Positions 17,207 to 27,400 of a DNA stretch of 64,000 bases are shown here, one piece after another. This stretch comes from Cesiribacter sp964504565 (GTDB lineage Bacteria > Bacteroidota > Bacteroidia > Cytophagales > Cyclobacteriaceae), in assembly GCA_964504565.1 (NCBI GenBank), contig CAZDEY010000005.1, positions 124,001 through 188,000 on the forward strand, read 5' to 3'. Both the position numbers and the translations under genes were made by a program. The notes under the pieces are model-generated. The model saw only the letters and a program-made list of their open reading frames with translations. It did no database searches and had not been told where the DNA came from. The stretch's first letter is position 1. Each line of letters begins with the position of its first letter.

Positions 17207-19942
17207 ATGCAGCGCAACCAAAACAAAATATTTGTATACGTTCAGCTACTGGTTTTATGCTTAGTAACAATCCTAGCTGCCGTTAACCAAGGTCAAGCCC
17301 AAACGTATCCGGCCCGGGTAGCTACTGCCTTAATGCCGCCCTACAGTGTGTATTTAAACGACTATACCGACCCCGCCAGCAATAACCTGGCAGCTACCCT
17401 ATTTTTCAATGATTTTAACGAACCAAGCTGGGAAGTAAGCCTACGCATTAAGGTAGAAGGAAGCGAAGCCCGTATACAAACCCGCCCGGGCTACCGGCCG
17501 GTGCAACCTATTATACTAACCCCCGGTGTGCCGCTGCGTTTATCAGGGGCCGATTTAGAAGAATACTTGGCTGTACAAAATATAGTAGTAGAAGGTATTG
17601 ATCGGCAGGAGTTTGTAGCCGGCGGCCGGCTGCCGGAAGGAGCCTATTCGTTCTGTATTGAAATACTTGACTACCGTACCGGCAGAAGTTTGTCGATGCC
17701 GGGCTGTGCCTCGGCGCTTTTACTGTTACAAGACCCGCCCCGCATAGTAACTCCAACCTGTCAGAATGCCCTTCAACCGCAGGTGCCGCAGCGGATAAAC
17801 TTTAGCTGGCAGTTGCCAAGTGCTACCGCCACCCGCCCCGGCGATATACTGTACAAGCTTAGCATTTACGAGGTAACCGACCCAACTGCCGATCCGGAAT
17901 ACGCATTAGCCAACGGCAATGCCTTACAAATTTTCGAAGAAGAAGTAGACCGGACAACTTTTGTATACGACGCTTCCGCGCCCGATTTAACGCTGGGCAG
18001 TCGCTATGTATTTCGCGTACAAGCTACCAATGCCGAAGGCCGAAGCACATTTAAAAACGATGGCTACTCGGAGCCCTGTTGGTTTTACTATGGTTACCCT
18101 ACCGGAGGTTTAGTAGCGCTGCAGCAGCCAGCGCCTAATGCAGCCTACGGCCGGGGCGAGCAGCCGGTTTTTAGATGGAACGCCCCGGATAACCTACTGC
18201 CCGGCCAGCAGTACCGGTATTCGGTAAAAGTGGTGCAATTAAATGCCGGGCAAACCGCCCCTAAGTCTCTAGAAGGTTTAAACCCTTGGTTTGAAACGGA
18301 GACCCGCCAAACCGGCGCACAGACTGCCTGGGAATACCGCCTGCCGCAAGACCTGGAGCCGGAATATGATTACGCTTGGCAGGTGCAGGCTTACAGCGGT
18401 GAGCAATTAATAGCCGAGAGTGCGGTCAGCAAGTTTGCCGGCCCGGCGCTTATTGAGCAGTTTAGTGCCGGCGGCGTTGTGGTTAAGGTTAAAAGCACCA
18501 CCAACCGCGATATGAACAATCTCTCGGGTATTGCCCTAATACCGATGGGAGGAAATGTAGCCCCGGCCGAGGCCGAGTTTGAAGGAATTAAAATAGAAGA
18601 TAGGGGCGGGGTTATCAGTTTGGTTAGCGGCGAAATTGTGGCTGATCAGCTCCCTATCAGCTCGCTGGCCATCACGGCTAGGGAAGAGAATAATCCCGGC
18701 GCAGTGTTCAATATAGATGCTGTAAAGGTTACATCCGGTGGCTTGCAGTACCAGGGTGCAATAGAAATTCCGCTAAGCTGGGCTACAACCGAAGGCGTTA
18801 ACGGAAAGCTACTGACTGAACCGGCCTGGTTCGATTATAGTGAGGGAGCACTTTCCGGCCCGGCCAGTTTGCAGTCTAGCCAAAGCTTTACTCTGCTCGA
18901 GCCGAGCGATTTTACGCTGGAACTAACTACTGATTCGCAAATTACCCTGGCCCGCAACGAGTACATCCTTAATTTACAGGGTACGCTTAGCCTGCCGGAA
19001 ACCCAACTTAGTACTGCTACCGAGCCTTTAACTTACCCTTTTAAAGGGTGGGATAATCTGGAGTGGTTAATAATAAAAGATATCAGGGCTACCAACTATA
19101 TTTCGCTTGCTAACAATGCCGGCTTACATATACGGCCGCGCCGGGTAATCTTCGATCTGTCTGACGATAGAAGCCCTAAATCCCTTTCTGCCAACCCTGG
19201 CTGGAAAGGCTGGTACGGAGTAGAATGGATAGTAGGCTTAGCTAAGGAAATAGATGCGGGCGGTCAACTACTACAGCCGCAGGCCTATTTTCTGCCCACC
19301 TTTACCGATGGCCCCGGCACCAGTTTTTATATTGACGGTACTGGCTTAAACCTTCAGGTAGCCTCACCATTTGAAGAAGAGCCGGCTATGTCCTTCCAGG
19401 GTTTTCCAGCCCACTACACTCAGGCTTCTATAAATATTGAAGAAGGGGAACTTAGTAATTCGCATATAGAAGGAGAGATATTTAGTGCCTTTCTAGATAC
19501 CCAAAACAGTTTAGGTATACGCCTACCGCTAGGTCCGCAAGGTTTCCAGCCGGGTTTTCTAACCGAAGAACTTAAAGGCAAAACAATTACCCTGGCCGGC
19601 GATAAGGCTGAGCCAATAGCAGTTACTATTAACAATGGCGCTTTTACCGGCAGCAATTACATAGAACTCAGCGTTGATATTGACTATCCATATCTTCTGA
19701 ACGATCCTCTGCAAGGGGTATCAAGCCTACGGGTTTGGGGCAATGGCGATATAGGAATTGAAGAACCTAATAAACGAGTAGCCTTAGCCAATCAGGCAAT
19801 GGGCAGGCTGAACGGGCAGCCCATCCGCGTAGATTCCGTAGCATTTGGCCGGTCTGAGGAGTTTTATGCCGCCTCCTTCTCGTTTGGCTTGGACCGCCCC
19901 TGGCGGGGGAGCACCGCGCGGCACCCTAAGCGGCGGGTCTAA
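17207..19942 (+). CDS. TANFOR-type surface protein, N-terminal part (frameshifted)
   Basis: Exported protein: signal peptide to NQGQAQT, then a TANFOR-type domain (about 35-185; LMPPYSVYLNDYTDP, LRLSGADLEEYL, LPEGAYSFCIEILDYRTG), then FN3-like modules (about 190-410; FSWQLPS, FRWNAPD, YAWQVQAY) and long beta-rich segments to about residue 890. It then runs out of frame: the last dozen or so residues are basic and unlike the rest, while a second frame opens at 19845 and continues the protein. One base removed from the C4-TGGC-G5 stretch (19897-19909) joins both into about 1364 residues. Found in exported proteins of Bacteroidota; function unknown. Confidence 0.78.
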   Translation: MQRNQNKIFVYVQLLVLCLVTILAAVNQGQAQTYPARVATALMPPYSVYLNDYTDPASNNLAATLFFNDFNEPSWEVSLRIKVEGSEARIQTRPGYRPVQPIILTPGVPLRLSGADLEEYLAVQNIVVEGIDRQEFVAGGRLPEGAYSFCIEILDYRTGRSLSMPGCASALLLLQDPPRIVTPTCQNALQPQVPQRINFSWQLPSATATRPGDILYKLSIYEVTDPTADPEYALANGNALQIFEEEVDRTTFVYDASAPDLTLGSRYVFRVQATNAEGRSTFKNDGYSEPCWFYYGYPTGGLVALQQPAPNAAYGRGEQPVFRWNAPDNLLPGQQYRYSVKVVQLNAGQTAPKSLEGLNPWFETETRQTGAQTAWEYRLPQDLEPEYDYAWQVQAYSGEQLIAESAVSKFAGPALIEQFSAGGVVVKVKSTTNRDMNNLSGIALIPMGGNVAPAEAEFEGIKIEDRGGVISLVSGEIVADQLPISSLAITAREENNPGAVFNIDAVKVTSGGLQYQGAIEIPLSWATTEGVNGKLLTEPAWFDYSEGALSGPASLQSSQSFTLLEPSDFTLELTTDSQITLARNEYILNLQGTLSLPETQLSTATEPLTYPFKGWDNLEWLIIKDIRATNYISLANNAGLHIRPRRVIFDLSDDRSPKSLSANPGWKGWYGVEWIVGLAKEIDAGGQLLQPQAYFLPTFTDGPGTSFYIDGTGLNLQVASPFEEEPAMSFQGFPAHYTQASINIEEGELSNSHIEGEIFSAFLDTQNSLGIRLPLGPQGFQPGFLTEELKGKTITLAGDKAEPIAVTINNGAFTGSNYIELSVDIDYPYLLNDPLQGVSSLRVWGNGDIGIEEPNKRVALANQAMGRLNGQPIRVDSVAFGRSEEFYAASFSFGLDRPWRGSTARHPKRRV

Positions 19943-21302
19943 CTTAGCTGCGCCGGCCGGCAGCCCAGCGGCCGCATCGGTAGGTAGCGCCGCCCCGGCC
20001 GGTAGTGCTAAATTTGCCCAGCCGTCAAACGCTAATGAGGCTAACGTTAACCAAGCACCTGCCCCCGATCACCCATTACCGTTTGCTTACCCAATGGGAC
20101 CGGTGCAAATAGCCGGCTTCATAACCATGGCCAACGAGCACAAAATATGGGGTAATCACTTTGAAATTGACGGCCGGGCCAAACTAAAAGTACCGGGTGA
20201 CTTAAAGAAAGAAATTGCCGTACGCGGCCTAATGGGAACGGCTAAGGATGTTGACTACTTCTTTGTTCGTTTGGCCTATAGCGGGCAGGGCACAGGTGGG
20301 CCTTTTGGAGCCGATGGTATTGGCGTGAAGAAGTTGCCTATTCATATAACCGAACTAAGCGGGGCATTCTACAAAAACATTAAAAAGCAGAGTGGTTCAG
20401 CTTTTGAGGCCGCCGACAAAGCCGCTGCTGACAAGGCCGCCGGAAGAACTGCGGAATATAAATACCTTAAAGATAAATTTCCGTACCGCCCCGATGCCGG
20501 CACCGGTTTTGGCGGGTCAATAGCGTTTAACCTGGCCGATGTAAGCTCTAAGGGCGCTGAGTACTTCGGAGGCTTCGGCGGGGAGTTCTCCTATACCGAA
20601 GGCGGCAACCTTAGCTACCTTGAACTACAGGGATCAGTCAATTTTAATAACTGGAAGGAAGATATAGTTAAATCGACCTTTAGTGTAAAAGGCCGGTACG
20701 CCCAGGATTTCTACAAAGACTTACTGATAATACACGGAGCATTTACCCTGAATAATAAAACCGCCCCCTATACCATCGACAATGCTTCGGCAACCTACGA
20801 AAGCCGGGGTAGCGATTGGCGCGTTGACATTGGCACCGAAAAAGCTCCGGTAATAATAGGGGTACGGAAATTCGGAAAACTTAAAGGCGAAGGCTACCTG
20901 TCGGTAAGTAATAAAGCTACCGAGTTTGGGCTGGGTGTTCGCTACAATGTAAGCTACTATACCCCCTGGGTAGAAACTACACTAATTGATTTTAGGGTTG
21001 GGGTGGCCGGCGGCTTTAGAGGCGGCGTGCAGGTAGGGGTAGGTTACGAAGACGATAAGTTTCCTTACCTACAAAAAATGAAGGTGCGCGCGCTAGTGCA
21101 GGCCGCCCTTAAGGTTGACTACCAAACTGCCGTACGCGATGGTAGTATAGATGTTGCCTCAGCTATGCTGGCCGGCGAGTTCGGCTATTCCCAAACTTAC
21201 CTACTAGATAAAGGAGTGCTGGCCGGCAAACTAAAGGGGCGAGCCTGCTTCCTGGATATGTGCGCCGACTTTGAAGTAGAATCCGGAAATATTATACAAT
21301 AG
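19845..21302 (+). CDS. TANFOR-type surface protein, C-terminal part (frameshifted)
   Basis: Continuation of the gene above in the +1 frame. The true sequence probably enters this frame near 19909; the apparent TTG (19845) and ATG (19866) starts lie in DNA that codes in the other frame, and there is no signal peptide. A flexible Ala/Gly/Ser/Pro-rich linker of about 60 residues (after GGGAPRGTLSGG) leads into a repetitive beta-rich domain to the end, with FGGSIAFNLADVSSKGAEYF and a Cys pair in RACFLDMCADFEVESG. No known domain recognised. It ends 1 bp before the FN3 gene. Confidence 0.72.
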   Translation: MAGLRSFMPPPSRLAWTAPGGGAPRGTLSGGSNLAAPAGSPAAASVGSAAPAGSAKFAQPSNANEANVNQAPAPDHPLPFAYPMGPVQIAGFITMANEHKIWGNHFEIDGRAKLKVPGDLKKEIAVRGLMGTAKDVDYFFVRLAYSGQGTGGPFGADGIGVKKLPIHITELSGAFYKNIKKQSGSAFEAADKAAADKAAGRTAEYKYLKDKFPYRPDAGTGFGGSIAFNLADVSSKGAEYFGGFGGEFSYTEGGNLSYLELQGSVNFNNWKEDIVKSTFSVKGRYAQDFYKDLLIIHGAFTLNNKTAPYTIDNASATYESRGSDWRVDIGTEKAPVIIGVRKFGKLKGEGYLSVSNKATEFGLGVRYNVSYYTPWVETTLIDFRVGVAGGFRGGVQVGVGYEDDKFPYLQKMKVRALVQAALKVDYQTAVRDGSIDVASAMLAGEFGYSQTYLLDKGVLAGKLKGRACFLDMCADFEVESGNIIQ

Positions 21303-21303
21303 C

Positions 21304-23268
21304 ATGCGCAGAAGTTTACCTATACTATTGCTCCTTCTTGCTTCCTCTTACGCCGCGGTTGCCCAGGCTTCTTTGGCCCTAGGGGTATTTAGTGAGAGGA
21401 ACCAAGCCTACGTAGCGGTAAAAGCTATACTTCCGGGTATTATAAATAAGGAAGGCCTTTTGGTATACCGCAAAACCGATGACGGAGCCTGGCAGCAAGT
21501 ATCCTCCGAGCCTATTCAGTACCAAAAAAGCCAGCCCTCGGCTTCGGCCGCTAGCAACTATAAAGAGTACGTAGCCCTGGCCGATGCCTTGGCCGAGAAA
21601 CCTGCTGATGAGTCGGGTTTGCTCACACTTGCCATTGGTACAGAAGCTGTAACTAATAACGAGTTTGCTAAATACCTCGGCTTGTGGTATAGCGATTATG
21701 CCGTAGAAGCCGGCCGTACCTATACGTATCAGCTAAGGAGTGTAAACGGCGAAATAGTTAGCGGTGAAAAAACAATTAGCGTTGACCCTGATATAAAATT
21801 AGCCCCGGCGGCTGAAGTACAGGTTAGCCAGAAAAGAAAAACCGTGCAAATAGGGTACAAGCCGGAACCCTACCGCTACTTCAGTACCAATATTTACCGC
21901 AAAAACGGCGATTTGCCCTATGCAAAAATAAATACCAGCCCGGTAGTATTTGTGCAGCAGCAAAACGAAAATGGGGAGTATAGTTTTCCGGAGGTGTTTT
22001 TTGAAGATGATGCGGTTACGCCTGGTAATACTTATACCTACCAAGTAGTAGCGGTTGACTATTTTGGTCGCGAAGGCTCAGGCTCGGCCCCGGAGCAAAT
22101 TACCGTAGTGGACCCCACTAAACCAGCCGCCCCTGAGGAGGTTTCGGTAGTGGCTGAAAGCCGGCAAGAAGTGGTGGTTAGCTGGAAACATTCCGGCGAA
22201 AATATAAAAAACTACCTGGTAGAAAAAGCCCGAAATCCCAACGGGCCGTGGCAAGAAACTATTGTTGCTAAAGAGAATTCTACTCACAAAAGTATCTTAG
22301 ATAGCTACGAAGTTTGGTACTTTAGGGTAGCGGCAGTTAGCCTACTCAATATACTGTCTTATTCAGATATTGTATTATTTAATATTGCCGATAAATCCCC
22401 TCCGGCTAAGGTAGAGGGTGTAGTAGTCGAGCCTTTACCCGGCCAGATAAATTTAAGGTGGCAGCCCAATACCGAAACCGACCTGCTGGGGTATAATGTC
22501 TACTTCTCTATAAACAAAGGAGCAAATTGGGAAAAGATGAATAGCGAACCGCTTCCGGCTAACCAATACTCCTATACATTTTCCGGTAAAACCGCTAATG
22601 AGTTAATGTTCAAGGTATTAGCTCAGGATGAAAGCGGTAACCTAAGCCCGGATGCCGAAATTGTATCGACCAAACTACCGGACAGCACGCCGCCGGTAGC
22701 TCCTACAATTGCGGAAGTTAAGCAGGAAGAAGAAAATGTAATAGTTCGGTGGAATTCAGCCAACGAGCCCGATTTGGCCGGTTTCTTTTTATTCCGTAGC
22801 GAAGAAGGTAAGCCAGCCGAGCAACTCAATATCAACCGTATACCCGGTACCGCACAACGCTACACCGACCGTCGTGCAAAGCCGGCTACCCGCTATACCT
22901 ATAGCCTGGTAGCGGTTGACGAGGGGGGCAATGCCTCAGACACCAGTGCTATTTACCCGTTCTTTACCAAGCAAGGCCAAGCTGCTTCATTAACATTTAA
23001 GGAGCTTAAGGTTGAAGCTAACCGCCGAAAAAGCCAGGCCGCCCTGCAATGGAGCTTAGCTGCGGAAAATTTGCGCGGCGTAATCGTATACCGCCAGGCT
23101 AAAGACGGAAAAATGCTGCCGATAAGCGATTTGCTAACCACACAAGAGTTTATTGATAAATCGGTTGAAGCCGGATCTGAATATACTTATCAAGTACGAG
23201 CCTATCCTAAAAAGGGCCGCCCGGTATATTCGGAAAAGAAAAATTTAAAAATTCCAGAAAAGAACTAA
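21304..23268 (+). CDS. Exported fibronectin type III repeat protein
   Basis: Secreted protein of 654 residues. Signal peptide to SYAAVAQ, then about five to six FN3 modules; repeated signatures are TYTYQLRSV, TYTYQVVAVD, WYFRVAAVS, LMFKVLAQDESG, RYTYSLVAVDEGGN and EYTYQVRAYP. No enzymatic domain and no sorting domain is visible at the C-terminus, so it may be a periplasmic or surface-associated scaffold. It follows the TANFOR-type gene by 1 bp and precedes the tail-collar gene by 12 bp, so one operon is likely. Confidence 0.82.
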   Translation: MRRSLPILLLLLASSYAAVAQASLALGVFSERNQAYVAVKAILPGIINKEGLLVYRKTDDGAWQQVSSEPIQYQKSQPSASAASNYKEYVALADALAEKPADESGLLTLAIGTEAVTNNEFAKYLGLWYSDYAVEAGRTYTYQLRSVNGEIVSGEKTISVDPDIKLAPAAEVQVSQKRKTVQIGYKPEPYRYFSTNIYRKNGDLPYAKINTSPVVFVQQQNENGEYSFPEVFFEDDAVTPGNTYTYQVVAVDYFGREGSGSAPEQITVVDPTKPAAPEEVSVVAESRQEVVVSWKHSGENIKNYLVEKARNPNGPWQETIVAKENSTHKSILDSYEVWYFRVAAVSLLNILSYSDIVLFNIADKSPPAKVEGVVVEPLPGQINLRWQPNTETDLLGYNVYFSINKGANWEKMNSEPLPANQYSYTFSGKTANELMFKVLAQDESGNLSPDAEIVSTKLPDSTPPVAPTIAEVKQEEENVIVRWNSANEPDLAGFFLFRSEEGKPAEQLNINRIPGTAQRYTDRRAKPATRYTYSLVAVDEGGNASDTSAIYPFFTKQGQAASLTFKELKVEANRRKSQAALQWSLAAENLRGVIVYRQAKDGKMLPISDLLTTQEFIDKSVEAGSEYTYQVRAYPKKGRPVYSEKKNLKIPEKN

Positions 23269-23280
23269 CGCACCCCATAT

Positions 23281-24381
23281 ATGAATCTGCCAATTTACGC
23301 TGCTATACTAGGAAGTTTTACTTTATCCATATTGGTTGGTACCACGGCTACTGCCCAGGTAGGCATCGGCACCACCACCCCGGATGCTTCCGCTATGCTA
23401 GAGGTTAGTGCAACCGATAAGGGAGTGCTGATACCCAGGGTTAGTACGCTGACGGCTATTACCTCGCCGCCGGCCGAGGGTCTAATGGTGTACCATACCG
23501 GCGAAAAACGCTTCTACTTTTATAACGGTACGGCCTGGCGCGCGGTAAATACCCTGGACTACGCCAATAATGGTAGCGAAACCGATGTGTTGATTTCTAC
23601 TGACGAAAACGTAGGTATCAGTACTACCAACCCGCAAAGTAAGCTGGCAGTGAACGGAAATTTAGCCATAGGCCAAACCTACGCTGAATACCAGGGTGAC
23701 GGGGCAGCCAATCCATTTCCCCCTACCAACGGGGCAATTATTGAGGGGCGGGTAGGAATCGGAACCAGCAATACCGCCGATGCGCAGCTAACAGTGGATG
23801 GTACGATTAAAACCACCGGAAGTATAACTGTAGATAGAAGTAATAATGCCGTATTTGATGGCTACGGTACCATACCGGTTGGGGGAATTATTATGTGGTC
23901 GGGGGCTACCGTACCCGATGGCTGGGCGTTATGCAATGGACAAACCTCTAATGGGGTTAGTACACCAGATTTGCAGGGCCGATTTATTATGGGTGCCGGT
24001 AGCCGCAACCTTCGCTACGAAAATAATAATAAGGTACTAGTAAACGGCGCAGTAACTAACTTCAACATCAATCAGAGTGGTGGTTACGACAGGGTAGCCT
24101 TAGGAACTAACGAAATGCCTCAGCATAGCCACGGGGCTACTGTTAGTGAAAATGGCGAACATGAGCATAATTACAACGATTATAGTGTAAACCGCGAAGA
24201 CGTTAATGGCAGCAATTTTGATAATCAGGGTATTTCGGGTATTTCCAATATAGCAAGAACTACCGCCTCAAGCGGCAAACACTCACATACGGTTACCATA
24301 GCCAATGCCGGGGGCTGGGACATAACCCACGAGAATACCCCGGTGTATTACGTGCTGGCCTTTATTATGCGGGTTAAATAA
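23281..24381 (+). CDS. Secreted tail-collar domain protein
   Basis: Exported protein of 366 residues. Signal peptide to ATAQ; the N-terminal motif VGIGTTTPDASAMLEVSATD with GLMVYHTGEKRFYFYNGTAW is common in Bacteroidota surface proteins. The C-terminal half (from about residue 198) is a phage tail-collar fold: IPVGGIIMWSGATVPDGWAL, CNGQTSNG, TPDLQGRFIMGAG, then His-rich loops (MPQHSHGATVSENGEHEH) as in tail fibres, and a VYYVLAFIMRVK end. Here it is probably a domesticated fibre-like adhesin, since no phage structural genes surround it. Confidence 0.85.
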   Translation: MNLPIYAAILGSFTLSILVGTTATAQVGIGTTTPDASAMLEVSATDKGVLIPRVSTLTAITSPPAEGLMVYHTGEKRFYFYNGTAWRAVNTLDYANNGSETDVLISTDENVGISTTNPQSKLAVNGNLAIGQTYAEYQGDGAANPFPPTNGAIIEGRVGIGTSNTADAQLTVDGTIKTTGSITVDRSNNAVFDGYGTIPVGGIIMWSGATVPDGWALCNGQTSNGVSTPDLQGRFIMGAGSRNLRYENNNKVLVNGAVTNFNINQSGGYDRVALGTNEMPQHSHGATVSENGEHEHNYNDYSVNREDVNGSNFDNQGISGISNIARTTASSGKHSHTVTIANAGGWDITHENTPVYYVLAFIMRVK

Positions 24382-24404
24382 AATAGGGTATAAGCTAAAG
24401 GCGA

Positions 24405-27400
24405 ATGAAATACTTATACTCCATACTATTTTTGCTTACCGGCATACTCGGTATATCTACGGGGCTGGCGCAGAGTCCAGTAGTTAATACCGGGCAATTA
24501 TATATTGAAGCCGGCACCCGCTTGTATATAAATGGATACTACGAGCATAAAGCCAATACCCTGCTCGCCAACCAGGGCGAAATTATAGTAACCGATAGCC
24601 TGATTAATTCCTCGGGCAATACGGTATTTGGGTCGTCTAATGCTGATGGGTTGCCCACCGGTGGTAAGGCTACTTTGATTGGCTTAGGCAAACAGCGCAT
24701 AACCGGCAGTACGATTTATTTTTATCAATTAGAAATTAACAATTCTGCTGATGAACTAGAATTAGGCACAACTATTCACGTTGATAACAATCTGAATTTA
24801 ACGGCCGGTAATGTATTTCTAAACGGTAATACAATTGATTTAGGAGTTAACGGGCGTTTGCTGGGCGAGGCTAACACTAAGCGAATATACGGAACTACCG
24901 GCCAAATTATAGCGAAGGAAGAAGCTCTTTTCGGCAACTTTAGCCGTATGGGTTTGCAGGCTACCGCTACCGGAAATTTAGGAACTACCCTAATTTACCG
25001 CCGCCACGAAGCCCAGGCCGGAGCCGCTAGCGGTTCTATTGCCCGTTACTACGAAATTGTACCTTCGCAAGCCGGCAGTATCAGGAATACAACCTTTGAC
25101 TTCTTTGCTAACGAAACCCTAAGCTTACCAATTAACCAATTAGGATTATACCTAAGCGATAATGATGGTCTAACCTGGCGCGTTAAAGGCGGTACGGTAA
25201 ATTCAACCGTCTATACTATTTCGGTAGATTCAACCTTAACCCTTTCCACCCAAGAAAACCTACTAACCGCCGCCCAGGTAAAATGTGATGAACTGCCGCA
25301 AGTAAATATTGGCGATGGAACCGTTTACCTGTGCCAAAATGATAGTTTAGTACTAGATGCCGGCAACCCTAGCTACGTTTTTGCCTGGAATACCGGGGAG
25401 ACAACGCAGAAAATTACCGTAAAAACTACCGGAGAATACTCGGTAGCGGTTACCAACGTAAACGGCTGTATCGGCTACGATACCGTACAGGTAGTGGTAA
25501 AGCCAAACCCGGTAGCCGATTTTGCAATACCATCCGTAGCCACTTGTTTGGGTGCAGTAGCTCAATTCACTAACCAAAGCGCTATTACCGAAGGTACGCT
25601 TAGCTATAGCTGGAACTTCGGCGACCCGCTTACCGTAGCCGATACCTCTAACGCTGTAAATCCGGAGTATACCTACCCTAACCCGGGCACGTATTCGGTA
25701 AGCCTGACGGTAAGCTCCGACTTTGGCTGCGTAAGAACTATTAGCAAGAACGTAACTATATACGCCCTGCCGCAGCCGCAATTCAGTGCGGTAAATGCCT
25801 GCCAGGGTAGTGCGGTAGCCTTTACCAACCAAACCCCGGGCATGACCGATGATACCGCCCACAATTTTACCTGGGAGTTTGGCGACGAAACTACCAGTAA
25901 CCAAATTAATCCTTCGCATACCTACGCCCAGGCCGGAATTTATACGGTTACCCTAACCAGCAAAACCAGCGCCGGCTGTGAAATTTCTACCGAGAAAACC
26001 GTTGAAGTTTACGAGCCGGTTACGGCCGATTTCGATTTTGTATCGGTTTGCCCGGGCGAAGATGTAATTTTTGCCCAACTGTCCGAAGTGGCTTCTGGCT
26101 CGCTATCTTACCAATGGAACTTTGGCGACGGCACCGGTTCTACCCTAAAAAGCCCCGTTCACGCTTACGCTAATGCCGGTACGTATACCGTAACCCTTAC
26201 CGCAACTACTAATAACGGCTGTACTGATTTGGTTAGTAAAGATGTAACGATATACGAATTGCCGCAGCCGGCCTTCACCGTAAACGGAGCCTGTGCTAAC
26301 GAAACAATCTCATTGCAAAACCAAACCCCGGCGCAGGGTGGTGAAAGCTATTACTGGCAGTTTGGCGACGGCACCACTAGCCTAGCTGCCCAGCCTACAA
26401 AAACTTATTCTACCGCCGGAACCTATACAATTACATTAGAAGTTGAAACCGGCAGCGGCTGTGCTGAATCGGTTAGCCGCCAGGTAACTATTGCCCCGCG
26501 CCCGGCCGCCGACTTTGAAATTTCTCAGGCTTGTGCCGGTCAGTCTACCTTTTTTATAAACCGTTCATCGGTAAATGGCGGAGGCCTTACGTATAGCTGG
26601 AATTTTGGCGACGGTAATACCAGTACCCAGGCTAACCCCCAACATACCTACGCTAGTGCCGGCTTCTATCAGGTAGAATTAACCATAACCAGCCCGGCCG
26701 GTTGCGTAGAAACCGTTATCCGTACGGCCGAGGCCTATGCATATCCCGAATTAGACCTTGGCGGCACCATTCAGACCTGCGGAAACAGCGTGGTACTGGA
26801 TGCTAAAAATGCCGGCTCTACGTATCGCTGGAATACCGGTGCTACTACCCGCCAGGTAACGGCCACCCGTAGTGGAACTTACTCAGTAACCGTTACCAAT
26901 GCCCAAGGCTGCCAGATTACCGAAAGCGTTCAGGTTATACTCAATGCCAATGTTGAACCAATCCTAGGAGCCGATAGAACCGTTTGTACGGAAACCGTAC
27001 TAGATGCCGGCTATCCGGGTTCAACCTATAGTTGGAACACCGGTAGCACCAGCCGATACCTTACGGTTGCAACCAGCGGAACCTATTCAGTTGAGGTAAC
27101 CGATGCTAACGGCTGTAAAGGTTCAGCTTCGGTACAAATTACCGTAAGTAACCCGCCGGTAGCCAATATTGGTAACGACCGCGAAGCTTGCCAGGGTGAA
27201 ACCCTAACCTTGGATGCCGGGGTACAGGCCGATGCTTATCTGTGGAGCACCGGAGAAACTACCCGTACTATAACCGTAACTCAATCGGGTATTTATTCGG
27301 TAGAAGTTACCAATGCCGAAGGCTGCGCCACGCAGGATGAAGCAGAAATTGTATTTAATTCCTTGCCTCAGCCTAATTTAGGAAGCGATGTAGCTGCTTG

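Noticed and set aside
25353..25919. Long minus-strand frame opposite the PKD gene
   Set aside because: It is opposite conserved PKD coding sequence, has an unnatural composition (rich in Gly, Tyr and Arg) and no domain.
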